Assembly (NCBI GenBank): GCA_963931865.1
Contig: OZ007514.1
Coordinates: 4,876,646 to 4,940,645, forward strand
DNA from: Axinella damicornis
Taxonomy: Eukaryota > Porifera > Demospongiae > Axinellida > Axinellidae
Direction: 5' to 3'
Length of the DNA stretch: 64,000 nucleotides
A program made the translations under genes and the position numbers. Of this stretch, positions 36,101-45,796 are shown piece by piece. The stretch's first letter is position 1, and every line of letters starts with the position of its first letter. The notes beneath the pieces were generated by a model. It worked only from the letters and a program-made list of their open reading frames with translations, made no database searches and was not told where the DNA came from.

Positions 36101-39100
36101 TCGTCTCCTGTTAGAAACTGACTCATACTCATCCAGTGACAAAATTAATACGCGCGCGCGCGGGGGTCCAACGCGTAATTTACGTGCGGGGCCACAATGC
36201 ATTACGGACAAATATATATAGTCGCACTAGCTCAGATTCGACCTCCACACTGCACGATTAGTTGCCTCGCTTCCCGCTCAGCAATTAGTCACTTTGACAA
36301 TAAGAAATTCTTTCCATTTTAGTGCATCAATTTCAAATAGTAGCTACAAGGAAATCATGCCTACACTCCCACCCTGTATTTCTTTATGAATAATTGTATG
36401 GATGTACAATTCACTGTAAAAATGAAAGGTCTGCTTTAATAGTTGTGGCTTCATTAATGAACATATAGCCTCGTTCCCAGCCCCACGACCAGCTTTTCGT
36501 TGATTGCAGTACCTACCGTACTGCAAGCGACGAAAAGCTGGGCGTGGGACTGGGAACGAGGCTAGTGAACATATACAGTGGGTTTAAGCAAACCTTCCAT
36601 TTCTACAGTGCAGACACAAGGAAATTCACGGTATATTGATAGTAAATTCTAGGAGTGGAAGCTATAGTATAATACCAGCTGACCCTGGTGACTGGTGTGT
36701 GTAGCAGGGACCTCAACTGCTGAGCCTCACAGTCATGGGAACAATGGTGGTTCTCCAGGAACGCAGTGAAGGAGGCATTGGCAACACAGTCGTCTAGCAC
36801 CTATAGGATGTGTATGCATAAGTGTGTGCGTGAACCTCACCGAGGAGATTTTGGATTAGTCATCCAAGGTCTAATATGGCTCACCTTGATGCTAGTGGCA
36901 TGGCTTCTTACAAACTCAACGTAAGAGCTCAAGTGAGGGAGAGACGCTTCAAACAGGTTTCCAAGAAGAGGGTTGGGACTAGAGTGCATCCGTTCCAAAA
37001 GGGAGAGAAGCATCTTGTGCAGGATCAGTAGACACTCACTGCAGAGTAAGGAAGTGCCTTTTATCCCAGCCTTAAGCTTCCAATTCAACATAATTATTGC
37101 ATGCGCTGTACTGAGAGAGAACATGCTTGAGAGTCATATATTATAGTGTTACCTGTTGAGGAACATGTCGTCCAGTTGCTTCATCGAGACAGCCAGGTGA
37201 CCAGCTGCAATGGCCAGCTTAAACTGCTTCCAGTAGATGTCAACAATGATTGACAAATCCTGAACATATCGCCTTTCACTTTCAACTAGATTGTCCAGCG
37301 CCTGTCAGTGCGGTAGAGGGAAGTGTTTGCAAGTGTTGCTTCTTTGTAGTGTAATGTCTCAGCATGTATGCTAGCCTCGTTCCCAGGCCACGCGGCCTGG
37401 GAATGAGGCTACACGTATGCATGCTGTCAATGTGTGTTGCATAGGGTACTTATGGACAACAATTATTCTCTCCATGCCGGGATGGTCTTAATTAGCACCT
37501 CTGTTCTCTTCCTTATCTGCACAGATTCTGGTAGCGCCAACACCTTCCGCGCAGTCTCCCTCCACTGCTGCTGCCATGATCTCCGAGCAACAGTTCCCTG
37601 TATAATGGGAGTTTGCTCTTTGTATAATTTTTGTACTAGCAGGACCCCGCCCCCTATAGATGGGCTGTATCTACAAGCTATAGCGATGGAAATGTCAAAC
37701 CCGGCCATCCCACTCCCCCCCCCCCCCCCCCCAACATCAACCAGCCCTATACACCTTGCCTCCTAAGTTCAGCTCAGTGGTGCAACCTGGCGATCACGAG
37801 CAGATGCTCACACAATAGTGTCAAGCACATTTAATGGCAATGTAATGGGCATGGTTAAAGATATCTTGCATTACTATTGCACAAGCATGGCAAACACATG
37901 ACAAGACTAGTAATTTTCTTGCAACACACTCACTCTTTTATGGCTACATGCAGTGTTACCAAGGAATAGCATACAACACTACACCACTGAGCTCACTTAC
38001 ATTGTGCGTGGGGCTACTGTAGAGACTCTCCTGAACATTGCCACTGATGATGACCACCTTTTCTCTTCCGTCCTTCCCTCGGCCCTGCTTGTTCTGGGCC
38101 AGGAAAGTGTCAATTCGACATATGGTTACAGTAAATGTTCATAGTGTGCACGTAAAACGTTCACTTACCGAAGGCTGTCTTGTCGGTACATTTAAACTGC
38201 AGATATGTTGAAGGAATGGATATTATAGATATCATTGGTAGTGCTTCAGAGTCTGCACATGTGCATTATTCAGTCTGATCTTAGGAGTGATCAACCCTAG
38301 CTAATGTTTGTATAGGTGTAACTCTTGGTGTAACTGAGCAACTTCGTAATATAGGTCAGACAAATGTGTTCACAAATGCATGTGCACGTACCCTGCATGT
38401 TGCAGTAATTCCAACCATTCCTTCTTCTCCTCCTGTGATCTGGGGCACAGCAGTATCTCCAAACTGTCCACTGCCATGCCCTTCAAGTACAAGGCAAATG
38501 CCTGGCGTGGGTAGGAATCAACAGTGGATGGCTACCTTCCTAAACATAATAATTTTTAGGGCAAGTTATTATTATTTTTCACAATGTATTACAACAGTTC
38601 AGTCAGCTTGCATGCGATAATATGTGAACCACAAGCAGTGCGCCGTGCCGTGCCGTACTACACAACCGTGCCCGGTGTAAACACAATCTAAGTAATTACG
38701 CTAGCAGGGTCATCATCTAGTTTTTAGGTACTAGTAACATGACATTTGTGTTATCGACGTGGATATTGGTCCGGCAGGAAGTACATACTTTAGGTATAGG
38801 TATACCGGGAACGTGCAAACATTCTCAACCAATATGTCACTTAGAACCGGCCCTGAATGGCCCTAATATACCCTAACCCATCGCCCTACTCGAGCATAGT
38901 GTACTGTTTAACTTTGTGGCCAAACTCAGCGTTGAAAAGACACTTGCATGCATAGCTAGCAACCCCGCTACTCTAAGTTAGCCCTAAGGGCCATTTGTCC
39001 ATGCACCCATTGTTTGTGCATCCGTCAAAAACCGTTTGATAATACACTCTACGGTAGCTAGTAGCTTGTTTATCCATTTGTCACTCTACCTGTTGCTGCA

Positions 39101-39389
39101 CGTCTTGATCAGTCGTAGAGAATGCAGTTAATGTCCTTTCGTCCACGCGCGAAATGACCGGACTGAAAACATCCGTGAGGAGCACCCCACTGTAGTCCGC
39201 GGCATCCCGGGCATCACAGCAGAAGAACGCGTGTCCCAACAAAGTAAGCCACCTCTCAATCACTGTAATTTTGTTGTCGCTGCCACCTCCACCGATTCGC
39301 AAGAGGCCCCGAACAAAGGGATTGTCTTTGTCCCTCACCTTCCAAACAGCACGCAGCTGATCGTGGAAATTTACCAGACCGCCCGACAT
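26531..39389 (-). CDS. RASGRF: RasGRF-type Ras/Rho guanine-nucleotide exchange factor, 24 exons
   Basis: All exons join in phase to about 974 residues. Main exons: 39389-39090 and 38501-38392 (N-terminal PH, RWLTLLGHAFFCC and EEKKEWLELLQ); 38196-38169; 38093-38001; 37597-37499 (IQ-like ARRSWQQQW); 37301-37153, 37038-36885, 36800-36684, 35797-35687 (DH, NLVESERRYVQDL to AFIEEVLQHT); 34714-34597, 34242-34148, 33266-33173, 32524-32412 (second PH, ending KSNWLAKI); 32085-31789 and 30949-30881 (Ras exchanger motif); 30764-30652; 30311-30260; 29771-29653, 28915-28831, 28100-27903, 27336-27257, 27108-26985, 26901-26833, 26668-26531 (CDC25 domain, ELAPNI, RLNNF, RLKKTW, INFAKL, FQNPKY). The PH-IQ-DH-PH-REM-CDC25 order is diagnostic of RasGRF, which activates Ras through CDC25 and Rac-type GTPases through DH in response to calcium/calmodulin. 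Vertebrate members are about 1,200-1,270 residues; the central linker is shorter here. Introns hold many hairpin elements and a large minisatellite. Confidence 0.9.
27320..27780. repeat. Three degenerate tandem copies of a 150-190 bp unit spanning an acceptor site
   Basis: CCAATACCTATTTTGTGCAT, GAATAAG(T/C)(G/A)GAT, AAAATTGCATGTGCTG and CTTCAAATACTGG recur in order from about 27330, 27465 and 27645. The first copy includes the 3' splice site and first bases of the exon 27336-27257 on the minus strand; the copy at 27640 repeats CTCCAATACC as a decoy acceptor. Confidence 0.75.
28103..28800. repeat. Large minisatellite in a RasGRF intron
   Basis: About 25 imperfect units of 24-31 bp built from GGCAGTGGGTACGTGGTGAG and GGGGTGAAGGCA. 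Higher-order blocks with GGCAATTGGTAAGTGGTGA repeat near the upper end. Long antisense frames rich in Pro/His/Thr here are repeat artefacts. Confidence 0.95.
30156..30213. mobile_element. Hairpin element, TAGCCTCGTTCCCAG family
   Basis: Ends TAGCCTCGTTCCCA and TGGGAACGAGGCTA, with AGTATTTG duplicated on both sides. It contains the GCGACGAAAAGCTGGGCG core, also found in the copies at 36466 and 44208. It lies 47 bases past the donor of the small RasGRF exon 30311-30260. Confidence 0.85.
30999..31204. mobile_element. 205-bp MITE with 24-bp terminal inverted repeats
   Basis: TTGAACCCCTCAGAACCAGA at the left pairs with TCTGGTTCTGAGGGGTTCAA at the right. The interior includes TTGAAATTCTTGAAATTTCAG, shared with the copy at 3985-4140. 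It lies in a RasGRF intron. Confidence 0.85.
31714..31772. mobile_element. Hairpin element beside the RasGRF REM exon
   Basis: Core TCTCTCCTCAAAAAATGGAGAGA. The 8-bp duplication GTGGCTAC flanks it. On the gene strand it begins about 17 bases after the donor GAG/GTGATG of the exon 32085-31789. Confidence 0.85.
32697..33138. mobile_element. Full-length G/C-tract inverted-repeat element
   Basis: Left end GGGGCGGATACAGGATTTGT followed by a G-run; right end a 33-base C-run followed by ACCAGATCCGCCACTGCCCC. These ends are imperfect inverted repeats that include the homopolymers. The 330-bp interior is shared in opposite orientation with 59722-60229. It lies in a RasGRF intron, only 35 bases from the exon 33266-33173. 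Confidence 0.85.
34310..34500. repeat. Dispersed repeat, copy 1 (AGGACCCCGCC family)
   Basis: Shares ACAGGACCCCGCC(A/C)CCTAT, CAACC, GCAGATGCTCACAC, GTGTCAAG and CTATTGCACA in order with 37636-37890. Both copies lie in RasGRF introns beside exons. Confidence 0.6.
34902..35400. mobile_element. 499-bp MITE with TA target duplication
   Basis: CCGTATATCTGGAAATTTTCGT at the left and ACGAAAATTTCCAGATATACGG at the right are inverted repeats, with TA on both sides. Sub-terminal CACGAAAATATT repeats occur in both orientations. It lies in a RasGRF intron. Confidence 0.9.
36466..36565. mobile_element. Hairpin element, TAGCCTCGTTCCCAG family
   Basis: The inner stem GACCAGCTTTTCGT/GCGACGAAAAGCTGG is shared with the copy at 44208. 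TGAACATA repeats on both sides as an 8-bp duplication; the base before it differs between the two flanks, which fixes the length at eight. Confidence 0.9.
37372..37412. mobile_element. Short hairpin element, TAGCCTCGTTCCCAG family
   Basis: Only the ends and a GGCCACGCGGCC core remain. Flanks ATGTATGC and ACGTATGC are an 8-bp duplication with one change. It lies in the RasGRF intron between the IQ and DH exons. Confidence 0.8.
37636..37890. repeat. Dispersed repeat, copy 2 (AGGACCCCGCC family), with a C-run
   Basis: Same order of blocks as 34310-34500, with an added C-run at about 37715-37732. Confidence 0.6.
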
Positions 39390-40042
39390 TTCGGCCTACT
39401 GCCCATGCATGCAACTAGAACGAAGACGATAATTATTGAGTGCCCAGTTAATTGAATTACTAGAGTCTTTCATCTTTACGTAATACAATATGAAACCATG
39501 CAAGCAGTAGCCACATAAGTGTGTCGAGGTTGAAATATTCACGCTCCAGCTATGAATAATTGAAGAGCCACGTCAGGCTCGCATATAGCAAGACCTGGGC
39601 AGCAGAGGTCTGACTATGCAAGGCTAGATCCCAGTATACAAACTGGTAACAGAATAGCAGTTGAGGCAGTCAAAGAGCTCGACACTGATAGTGTAGCTGC
39701 GTTGAGATATAATTATCACGACACAAACACGTTGGCTCGTAGCTGAAGTGCTTGTGGATGTGAAAGAGTAAACGTTCTTAGCCAAAGTTGACCCTCTTCA
39801 TAATACACGTCCTTATATGGCCTCCAGGACACACAGGCATGTCTGCTGATCTAGAAATCAAATATGCATAACTTCCAATTAAGTGAACAATGACAACAAA
39901 GTGAATACAAATCCAATCTATTACCATGCACTTTTATCCAGCTTGCAAACAAGCACCAGGTGCATGGGATGATATTCTCACCGATAGAAAGGCTGTGGAG
40001 AGCCATTAGGCCTGTCAATGAGCCTAATTATTGTAATGTGGA

Positions 40043-40281
40043 AGCCTGGGAACGAGGCCTGGGAACGAGGCCTGGGAACGAGGCCTGGGAACGAGGCTAC
40101 ATTATGTAGCATCAAGGGTGTATTGAGGAGTGTATGCTACAGGAGTGTATGCTACCAAGGGTGTATCGAGCCGCCTTCGGCGGCTCGATACACCCTTGAT
40201 GCTGCATAATGTAGCCTCGTTCCCAGGCCCGTGCCATTTTTGGTTGCATGAACATGGGTGGGGGCCTGGGAACGAGGCTAA
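40043..40281. mobile_element. Nested array of the hairpin family
   Basis: Four tandem GCCTGGGAACGAG ends (40043-40099) are followed by an inverted repeat (TACATTATGTAGCATCAAGGG and its complement) and then a complete hairpin element at 40213-40281. The structure suggests repeated insertion or replication slippage at element ends. Confidence 0.8.
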
Positions 40282-40379
40282 GCAGTTAAGAAGACAGTTT
40301 GATGGCTGCTCGTGAATAGCATCAATTATTATGGAGATGGTTCTTGAAGCATAATCAAGAAGTTGAATCAGAGCGTAAC

Positions 40380-40464
40380 TAGCCTCGTTCCCAGGCCCCC
40401 ACCCAGTTTTTTGTTGCTTCTTTTGTGCAACCGAAAGCGGCGTGTGGGCATGGGAACGAGGCTA
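40380..40464. mobile_element. Hairpin element, TAGCCTCGTTCCCAG family
   Basis: Ends TAGCCTCGTTCCCAGGCCCCCAC and GTGGGCATGGGAACGAGGCTA enclose a weaker inner stem. No clear target duplication is left. Confidence 0.75.
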
Positions 40465-40556
40465 AGCTACAAGGCCCTTCCTAGCTATACTAGCAGACCT
40501 CAAAGTTAGTGTCTGTTATGTCATCTAGGAATCCTATATTATGCATGACGTCCAAT

Positions 40557-42058
40557 TTAAGCAAACAGTATACAACAGTAAAATGATACAAATTCAACCT
40601 CTTTCCAACAGTAGTAGCTAGTTGCAGGTGAGAGTGATGTCACAGACTGACTGGCTGTGCTACTAACCACCTTATACTTGAATGACCCAACAGGGAGCCC
40701 TAAATGGCTGCCATGGAAATAAGCGGCTGGCAAGCCCACACACTCCCACCCTTCTCTCACCTCCTAGTAAAGGATGAAGCTGCACACAGATAATTGCACA
40801 AGGGATTCCAACTTACATACCTTCACGAAGCCATACACTGCCTGTGTAAGAAGATATGGTTAACGTCACTTTGTTTGTATGCTACGTCCAATGTCTCCAA
40901 CAGTGAAGACATGGGCCTATATATGCAACAAGTGCAAAGGTTATGAATGATGCCATAGCTATATCCTTACACAAATAGCCATGCTTTTTTGGTGTATGGG
41001 AATCATGTTTATTGGAAACCGCAACAGCATTCAGCTCCGGATCCAGAAAGAATGCTTCCGAAAGAATGTGCTGCAGTATGCTCTGAGTCCTTACTTGCTC
41101 AGTTAGATTTAACTATGAATCTGAGCCATGGCCATGCAGTTCTTTCAGATAACTATGCACGACAAGTTCGTCCATCCAGTTATTGCTAGGTATACAAAGT
41201 ATATGCACTGATATCAGATGCCAGATGCAGTTTACATAACGTACTATGCTTTTACTACTCCATAGCCTTAAAGACTGAAACACACATCGCCTAGCCCCCC
41301 CCCCCCCCCCCCCATGAAACTTCGGGATCATTTCTGGTGCAACAACTTTCTACTAAGCCTAGCCAGTGTGCCTCAATCCAGCTCTTGCTGCCAGACCTAC
41401 AGGCCTATGCTAGACTCACACCCCTGGGTCCTTGGGGCCCTGCTAACTTCCCTAGCCTAGATACACTACTGGACATGAGCCAGTGGTTCATTTGTGAAAG
41501 GGGGCATTTTCTGCAACAACAATATTGCCTCAAAAACTTGAACAGTCACGGTCAATTGCAAGTGAGAGTCAGGCCGCATTTCTCTTTTCCCTAGAAGTCT
41601 AATAGAACATAGCTACACATGCACATAAGCATTGTGCAAGTGCCAGCTCATATGCTAAACTGCATAGCTCAACCTCAACAATCAAAGGAGGGAGGGGAAC
41701 AAATCTTGTCATACATGTTGTATCGACTAACCTCAGAAAGCCTGCAAGGGGGGAAATCCCCAGGGACCCGCCCCTCCACCAGATTTGCTGACGAGGCACA
41801 TGTACTCCAGAACTGAGCTGATTGGAACTTCATGGGCCAACTGCTGTCGACATGGTTCACGTGGTTGGTTGGAGGTGGCGAAGAGGGCCAGGATGAAGTC
41901 GATCATAAATACGAGCAGCTCAAGGTAGAGCACATCAGTTAGTCTCGTTCCCAGACCATTCTCGCGTGGATGGAGTGCCTGGGAACGAGACTACACATCA
42001 GCTATTGTTGTGAAAGGGAAGTGGTGCAGTTGGTGTCTGTCATTCACCAGAAGCTCAT
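40557..42058 (-). pseudogene. Unrecognised multi-exon gene, exon interrupted by a hairpin element
   Basis: Three minus-strand segments look like exons. At 42058-41780 an exon with acceptor CCAACAG encodes ELLVNDRHQLHHFPF and TTIADV, then the inserted element, then LYLELLVFMIDFILALFATS and SSVLEYMCLVSKS, ending at donor CTG/GTGGAG. At 40841-40821 a 21-base exon (AVYGFVK) has strong sites TACACAG and GTATGT. At 40763-40671 an exon encodes GLPAAYFHGSHLGLPVGSF; the last two join in phase 0. I do not recognise the family. The first exon has a hydrophobic helix. The element adds 55 bases plus an 8-base duplication, which is a multiple of three, but the element itself brings a TAG at its start in the coding orientation. 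Without excision or splicing the product is truncated. Confidence 0.45.
41939..41993. mobile_element. Hairpin element inside an exon, 8-bp target duplication CACATCAG
   Basis: TTAGTCTCGTTCCCAG and CTGGGAACGAGACTA ends surround a short core. CACATCAG occurs at 41931-41938 and again at 41994-42001. Reading across the empty site keeps one open frame on the minus strand. Confidence 0.9.
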
Positions 42059-42147
42059 CTGTTGGACAATCATGCATAATTATGATGAAAAATTATAGCA
42101 AGGCGAATGGAAATTCCTCAATCAGTAGATACAAGAGTGCATAAGTA

Positions 42148-42415
42148 CAAGGGGGTGTCGGACACTCCCTTTCATGCCATAGTCAGAACTGCGACCGGGG
42201 TCAAGAAATCTTGACCGTCATTTTTGCTGCTTGACCAGTTGACTGCATCACAAAGACTCTTGACCATTTGATTCAGCCATTGACTGCTTGACCGACGATA
42301 GTATGTGGAAGAATGCATAGCGACTCAACCCCTTCCTTAGTATACGGGGTCAAGATTCGCCGATAAGCCCGGTCGCAGCTCTGTCTACAGCGTCTATGGA
42401 TGTGTCACCCCCTTG
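42148..42415. mobile_element. Inverted-repeat element, about 268 bp
   Basis: CAAGGGGGTGTC at the left pairs with the end CACCCCCTTG; inner GCGACCGGGGTCAAG blocks pair with the right half CCCGGTCGC. Multiple TTGACC repeats lie between. Confidence 0.7.
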
Positions 42416-43094
42416 AAGTATTCTGGTCTATTTATGTGCTCTTGGTAGCAAAATTATAGCAAAGCGAATTTTGCTACCAATAATTTTATGTGCTTCAGTG
42501 CGGCCTATAGTCCCTAGTAAATCCCCTTACAGATCTTGGATATTGAATTGAATGTAAGGGAAAGGCGGGTATTTCGGAATGGGGGAATTCGAACACCCGG
42601 GACTATTTTGATGGAGTCAAGTCTTGTCCTGACTGGAGTAGTTAATAGATGTTGCCAAAATTCCTGTCTGTCCGAGGGGCAACAATTAATTGATTTTGTG
42701 TAACTGTATGTAAGCGCAGTCATAAATTGACTGCAATGATAACTTGACCACTAAACTAGCTACTTCCCCAAGTTGCGGTCTAGCTAAGCTAGTCTACCAG
42801 CATACCTGCTATAGCCCTCTACTGTGCCTTTGCAGTCGTGGCAGGGTGTTCCGAAATACCCCCAGGGTGTTCCAAATTACCCGCAATAGGGTACCATAAT
42901 CTAACTCTGAGACAAAGTGGCTTCTACTCTGAAGAGAATTGTCTGTTGACGAGATATGAAAACAGCTTCAGTCGGGGGATGAATTCCAGTTGCCTCATAA
43001 TGTCACACTTTTACGTTAGTATAACACAAGGTGGCCCTTTGAAGAGAGGTGCCTTAGAACTCATGCATGGAACCCTCTCCAGATACACCACTGA

Positions 43095-43777
43095 AGTCAC
43101 TCTAAGCATCCCTCCCTCCTCCGCAGAGCATCCCTCCCTCCTATCTTGTCCACTCCTATCTTGTCCACTGAGTATCCCTCCCTCCTTTCTTGTCCACTCC
43201 TATCTTCTTGTCCACTGAGCATCCCTCCCTCCTATCTTGTCCACTCCTATCTTGTCCACTGAGCATCCCTCCCTCCTATCTGGTCCACTGAGCATCCATC
43301 TTGTCCACTAAGCATTCCTATCTTGTCCACTGTGCATCCCTCCCTCCTGTCTTCTCCACTGAGCATCCCTCCCTCCTATCTTGTTCACTGAGCATCCCTC
43401 GATCCCTCCTATCTTGTCCACTGAGCATCCCTCCCTCCTATCTTGTCCACTGAGCATCCCTCCCTCCTATCTTGTTCACTGAGCATCCCTCCCTCCTATC
43501 TTGTCCACTGAGCATCCCTCCCTCCTATCTTGTCCACTGAGCATCCCTCCCTCCTATCTTGTCCACTGAGCATCCCTCCCTCCTATCTTGTCCACTGAGC
43601 ATCCCTCCCTCCTATCTTGTCCACTGAGCATCCCTCCCTCCTATCTTGTCCACTGAGCATGCCTCCCTCCTATCTTGTCCACTGAGCAACCCTCCCTCCT
43701 ATCTTGTCCACTGAGCATCCCTCCCTCCTATCTTGTCCACTGAGCATCCCTCCCTCCTATCTTGCATGTCCACTGTG
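43095..43777. repeat. 29-bp minisatellite, more than 20 copies
   Basis: Unit GAGCATCCCTCCCTCCTATC followed by TTGTCCACT. Copies vary in length by a few bases, mostly at the left end, and are nearly identical toward the right end. The array ends six bases before the acceptor of the next exon and supplies its pyrimidine tract. Confidence 0.95.
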
Positions 43778-43783
43778 TCTCAG

Positions 43784-44050
43784 ATAAAGGATGTCTCTTG
43801 GAAGGAGTTGCTGTCAATGGTGAACAGTCGGAGCATAGTGCGTGCTGGCTCAACAATCAACCCGGATGAGAGACGAAGGGACTATGTCTATAACAGGGGG
43901 TACTCTGGAACCATGTATGTTGCCAAGACTAAAAACATGCAACTCAGAGAAGATCAACTCCTCCAACAGCGCAGATTTAAAGATAACATTCATACGACCA
44001 GTAACCAGGTGGCAGGCCCGGGTTACATTTATCTGATCGAGAAGTACTAG
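43784..44050 (+). CDS. Last exon of an unrecognised gene
   Basis: After acceptor GTGTCTCAG an 88-codon frame runs to TAG. It encodes DVSWKELLSMV, RRRDYVYNRGYSGTMYVAKT, REDQLLQQ and ends NQVAGPGYIYLIEKY. The alternation of YSGTMYVAKT and PGYIYLIEKY looks like beta strands of one compact domain; the GYIYLI string recalls GIY-YIG proteins but the Arg/Glu catalytic set cannot be confirmed. Upstream exons could not be found in the minisatellite-rich 5' flank. The gene may be partial. Confidence 0.5.
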   Translation: MKDVSWKELLSMVNSRSIVRAGSTINPDERRRDYVYNRGYSGTMYVAKTKNMQLREDQLLQQRRFKDNIHTTSNQVAGPGYIYLIEKY

Positions 44051-44207
44051 AAACAATTCAAAATGGCAAAACTGACAGTGTGACACTGGATACGGAGATA
44101 GCGTGTATTTTGCATATTTTGTGTTCAATTAAGAATGAAAGTATTCCTTCCTATAAATTTCTGTTACTATAATAATTATGAGAAGAGAGAGCTTAAGAGC
44201 AGATTAC

Positions 44208-44297
44208 TAGCCTCGTTCCCAGTCCCACGCCAAGCTTTTCGTCACTTGCAGTACTGCAAGCGACGAAAAGCTGGGCGTGGACTGGGAACGAGGCTAG
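44208..44297. mobile_element. Hairpin element, TAGCCTCGTTCCCAG family
   Basis: Stem CCCACGCCAAGCTTTTCGTC/GCGACGAAAAGCTGGGCGTGG with loop sequence around GCAGTACTGC. CAGATTAC repeats on both sides (8 bp). Close relative of the copy at 36466. Confidence 0.9.
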
Positions 44298-44929
44298 CAG
44301 ATTACTGAATGCATATTACCTGCTAACCCATCCCAACATGTGCATGACAAGAGCACATAGTACCAGTAAGTAAACCATACCCCCACAGAGGCAAGGTCTA
44401 CTTATATGCACTGTTGATTGAGAACAGTTTCTGTAGCTACTCAAAGGACTTAATTCCAGTTCATAAATTGCGCTGAATCCAACAGGCTTCTAGATCTCTC
44501 ATTTATAATATTTTTTGCAAACATATGCGATCACGATGTTTGAGCGAAGTCACATTTTATCAGACACTTGTGTAGCCAGCTATAATTGACTACACAACAG
44601 TTTACTGCATGGCATCTTGCAAACTACAATGAATGTCACAGTGGGCGTAATCTCTGAGAAGTATATATGTCCTGGTCGACACATGGTCACCAAAATGTTG
44701 TCGTGATGAGCCCTGGAATCAACGTGTTGTTGTGATGAGTCCTGAAATCAAAATGCAAAAGTGAGCAAAGTGATGTACAGTAGCTATCATACATTTTCAG
44801 TCTGCATAAATTGTATTTGTGTCAAAAATTTGCAGGCAGACATAAATCATGATTTCTGGTCACAATAATGTATTGCTAATCACCATACTTTTTGCTCTGG
44901 GTGTATATACCCGTATACTCAGGTCACTT

Positions 44930-45720
44930 AAGGCAGTTCACAAGTGCTCTAATAGCAAAAAAGGAGGCAATATGGACTCAGAAAAGCTGCTGCTGAAGAC
45001 AAAGTGCATGGTCTAACTCAACAATCACCTACTAACAAAGTAGGAAATAGATTGTAGATTATTATTAACAAGCGTTACCATGGTAACATGCTTACATGTA
45101 CATAATTGGGTGGGGTCAAAGTTTAATTGCCTTAACTTTATTTTCGCTTTTGCGGGTACGAAATCGTGTACAAATGCCAAGAAAACGGACACCAATGGAA
45201 TCAGCACAACACGAAGAAGCATGAATCAACTGGAAACGCTGCACAGAGATAAGCCCTCGAGAGATACGAACGGATTTGCATGAATTTACTAGCCTGAACT
45301 GTACTAATTAAATATTCATCAACTTACTTCGCACTCCAAGTTGATCCTGGACAGTGTTTCCACCCTGCATCACCTCAAGCATTCATAAATGAACGCAGAG
45401 AGCAACCAAAAGTTCCGAGATGGGTAGGTTTTCGTACCCGCAAAAGCCATTAAAGCTTCACACTATCGTGACGCTCGTATTCACTTGGCAGTTTTCACAG
45501 CCCTAGTGCCCACACCAAGCGCGGACGAAGACTGCTCTTTCCTACACTAAAACGCCATTCATCATAGTCAAAAACAAACGACTAACAGAAGACTGATACG
45601 TTGGATCGCAGAAACAGGAGCCACACAGCGCTCCATACAACACAACTGTGCCGCGAGGTATAGTCCGCGGATCAATAATGTAATTCCGTAATCTATCCGC
45701 TTACGCGAAATTGATTGAGG
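44930..45720. repeat. Dispersed 750-800 bp repeat, copy 1
   Basis: Collinear with 61290-62050: GCTGCTGCTGAAGACAAAG, GGTCTAACTCA, TTACTTCGCACTCCAA, CCTGCATCACCTCAAGCATTCAT, GATGGGTAGGTTTT and GCGGATCAATAA occur in the same order. It ends about 75 bp before the TRIM-NHL start codon, so it may contribute promoter sequence. No long open frame. Confidence 0.75.
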
Positions 45721-45796
45721 ACACGCCTTAGGCGACCTGAGTAGGTGATATATTATTGAAGGGGCGGGGCTGTACCTAATTACGTAGCGTTTTAAA

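Noticed and set aside
42560..42620. tRNA-like B box (reverse strand GGTGTTCGAATTCCC)
   Set aside because: No matching A box or cloverleaf arms could be folded around it.
43095..43777. CRISPR-like array of 29-bp repeats
   Set aside because: The units are directly adjacent with no spacers, and the genome is eukaryotic. It is a minisatellite.
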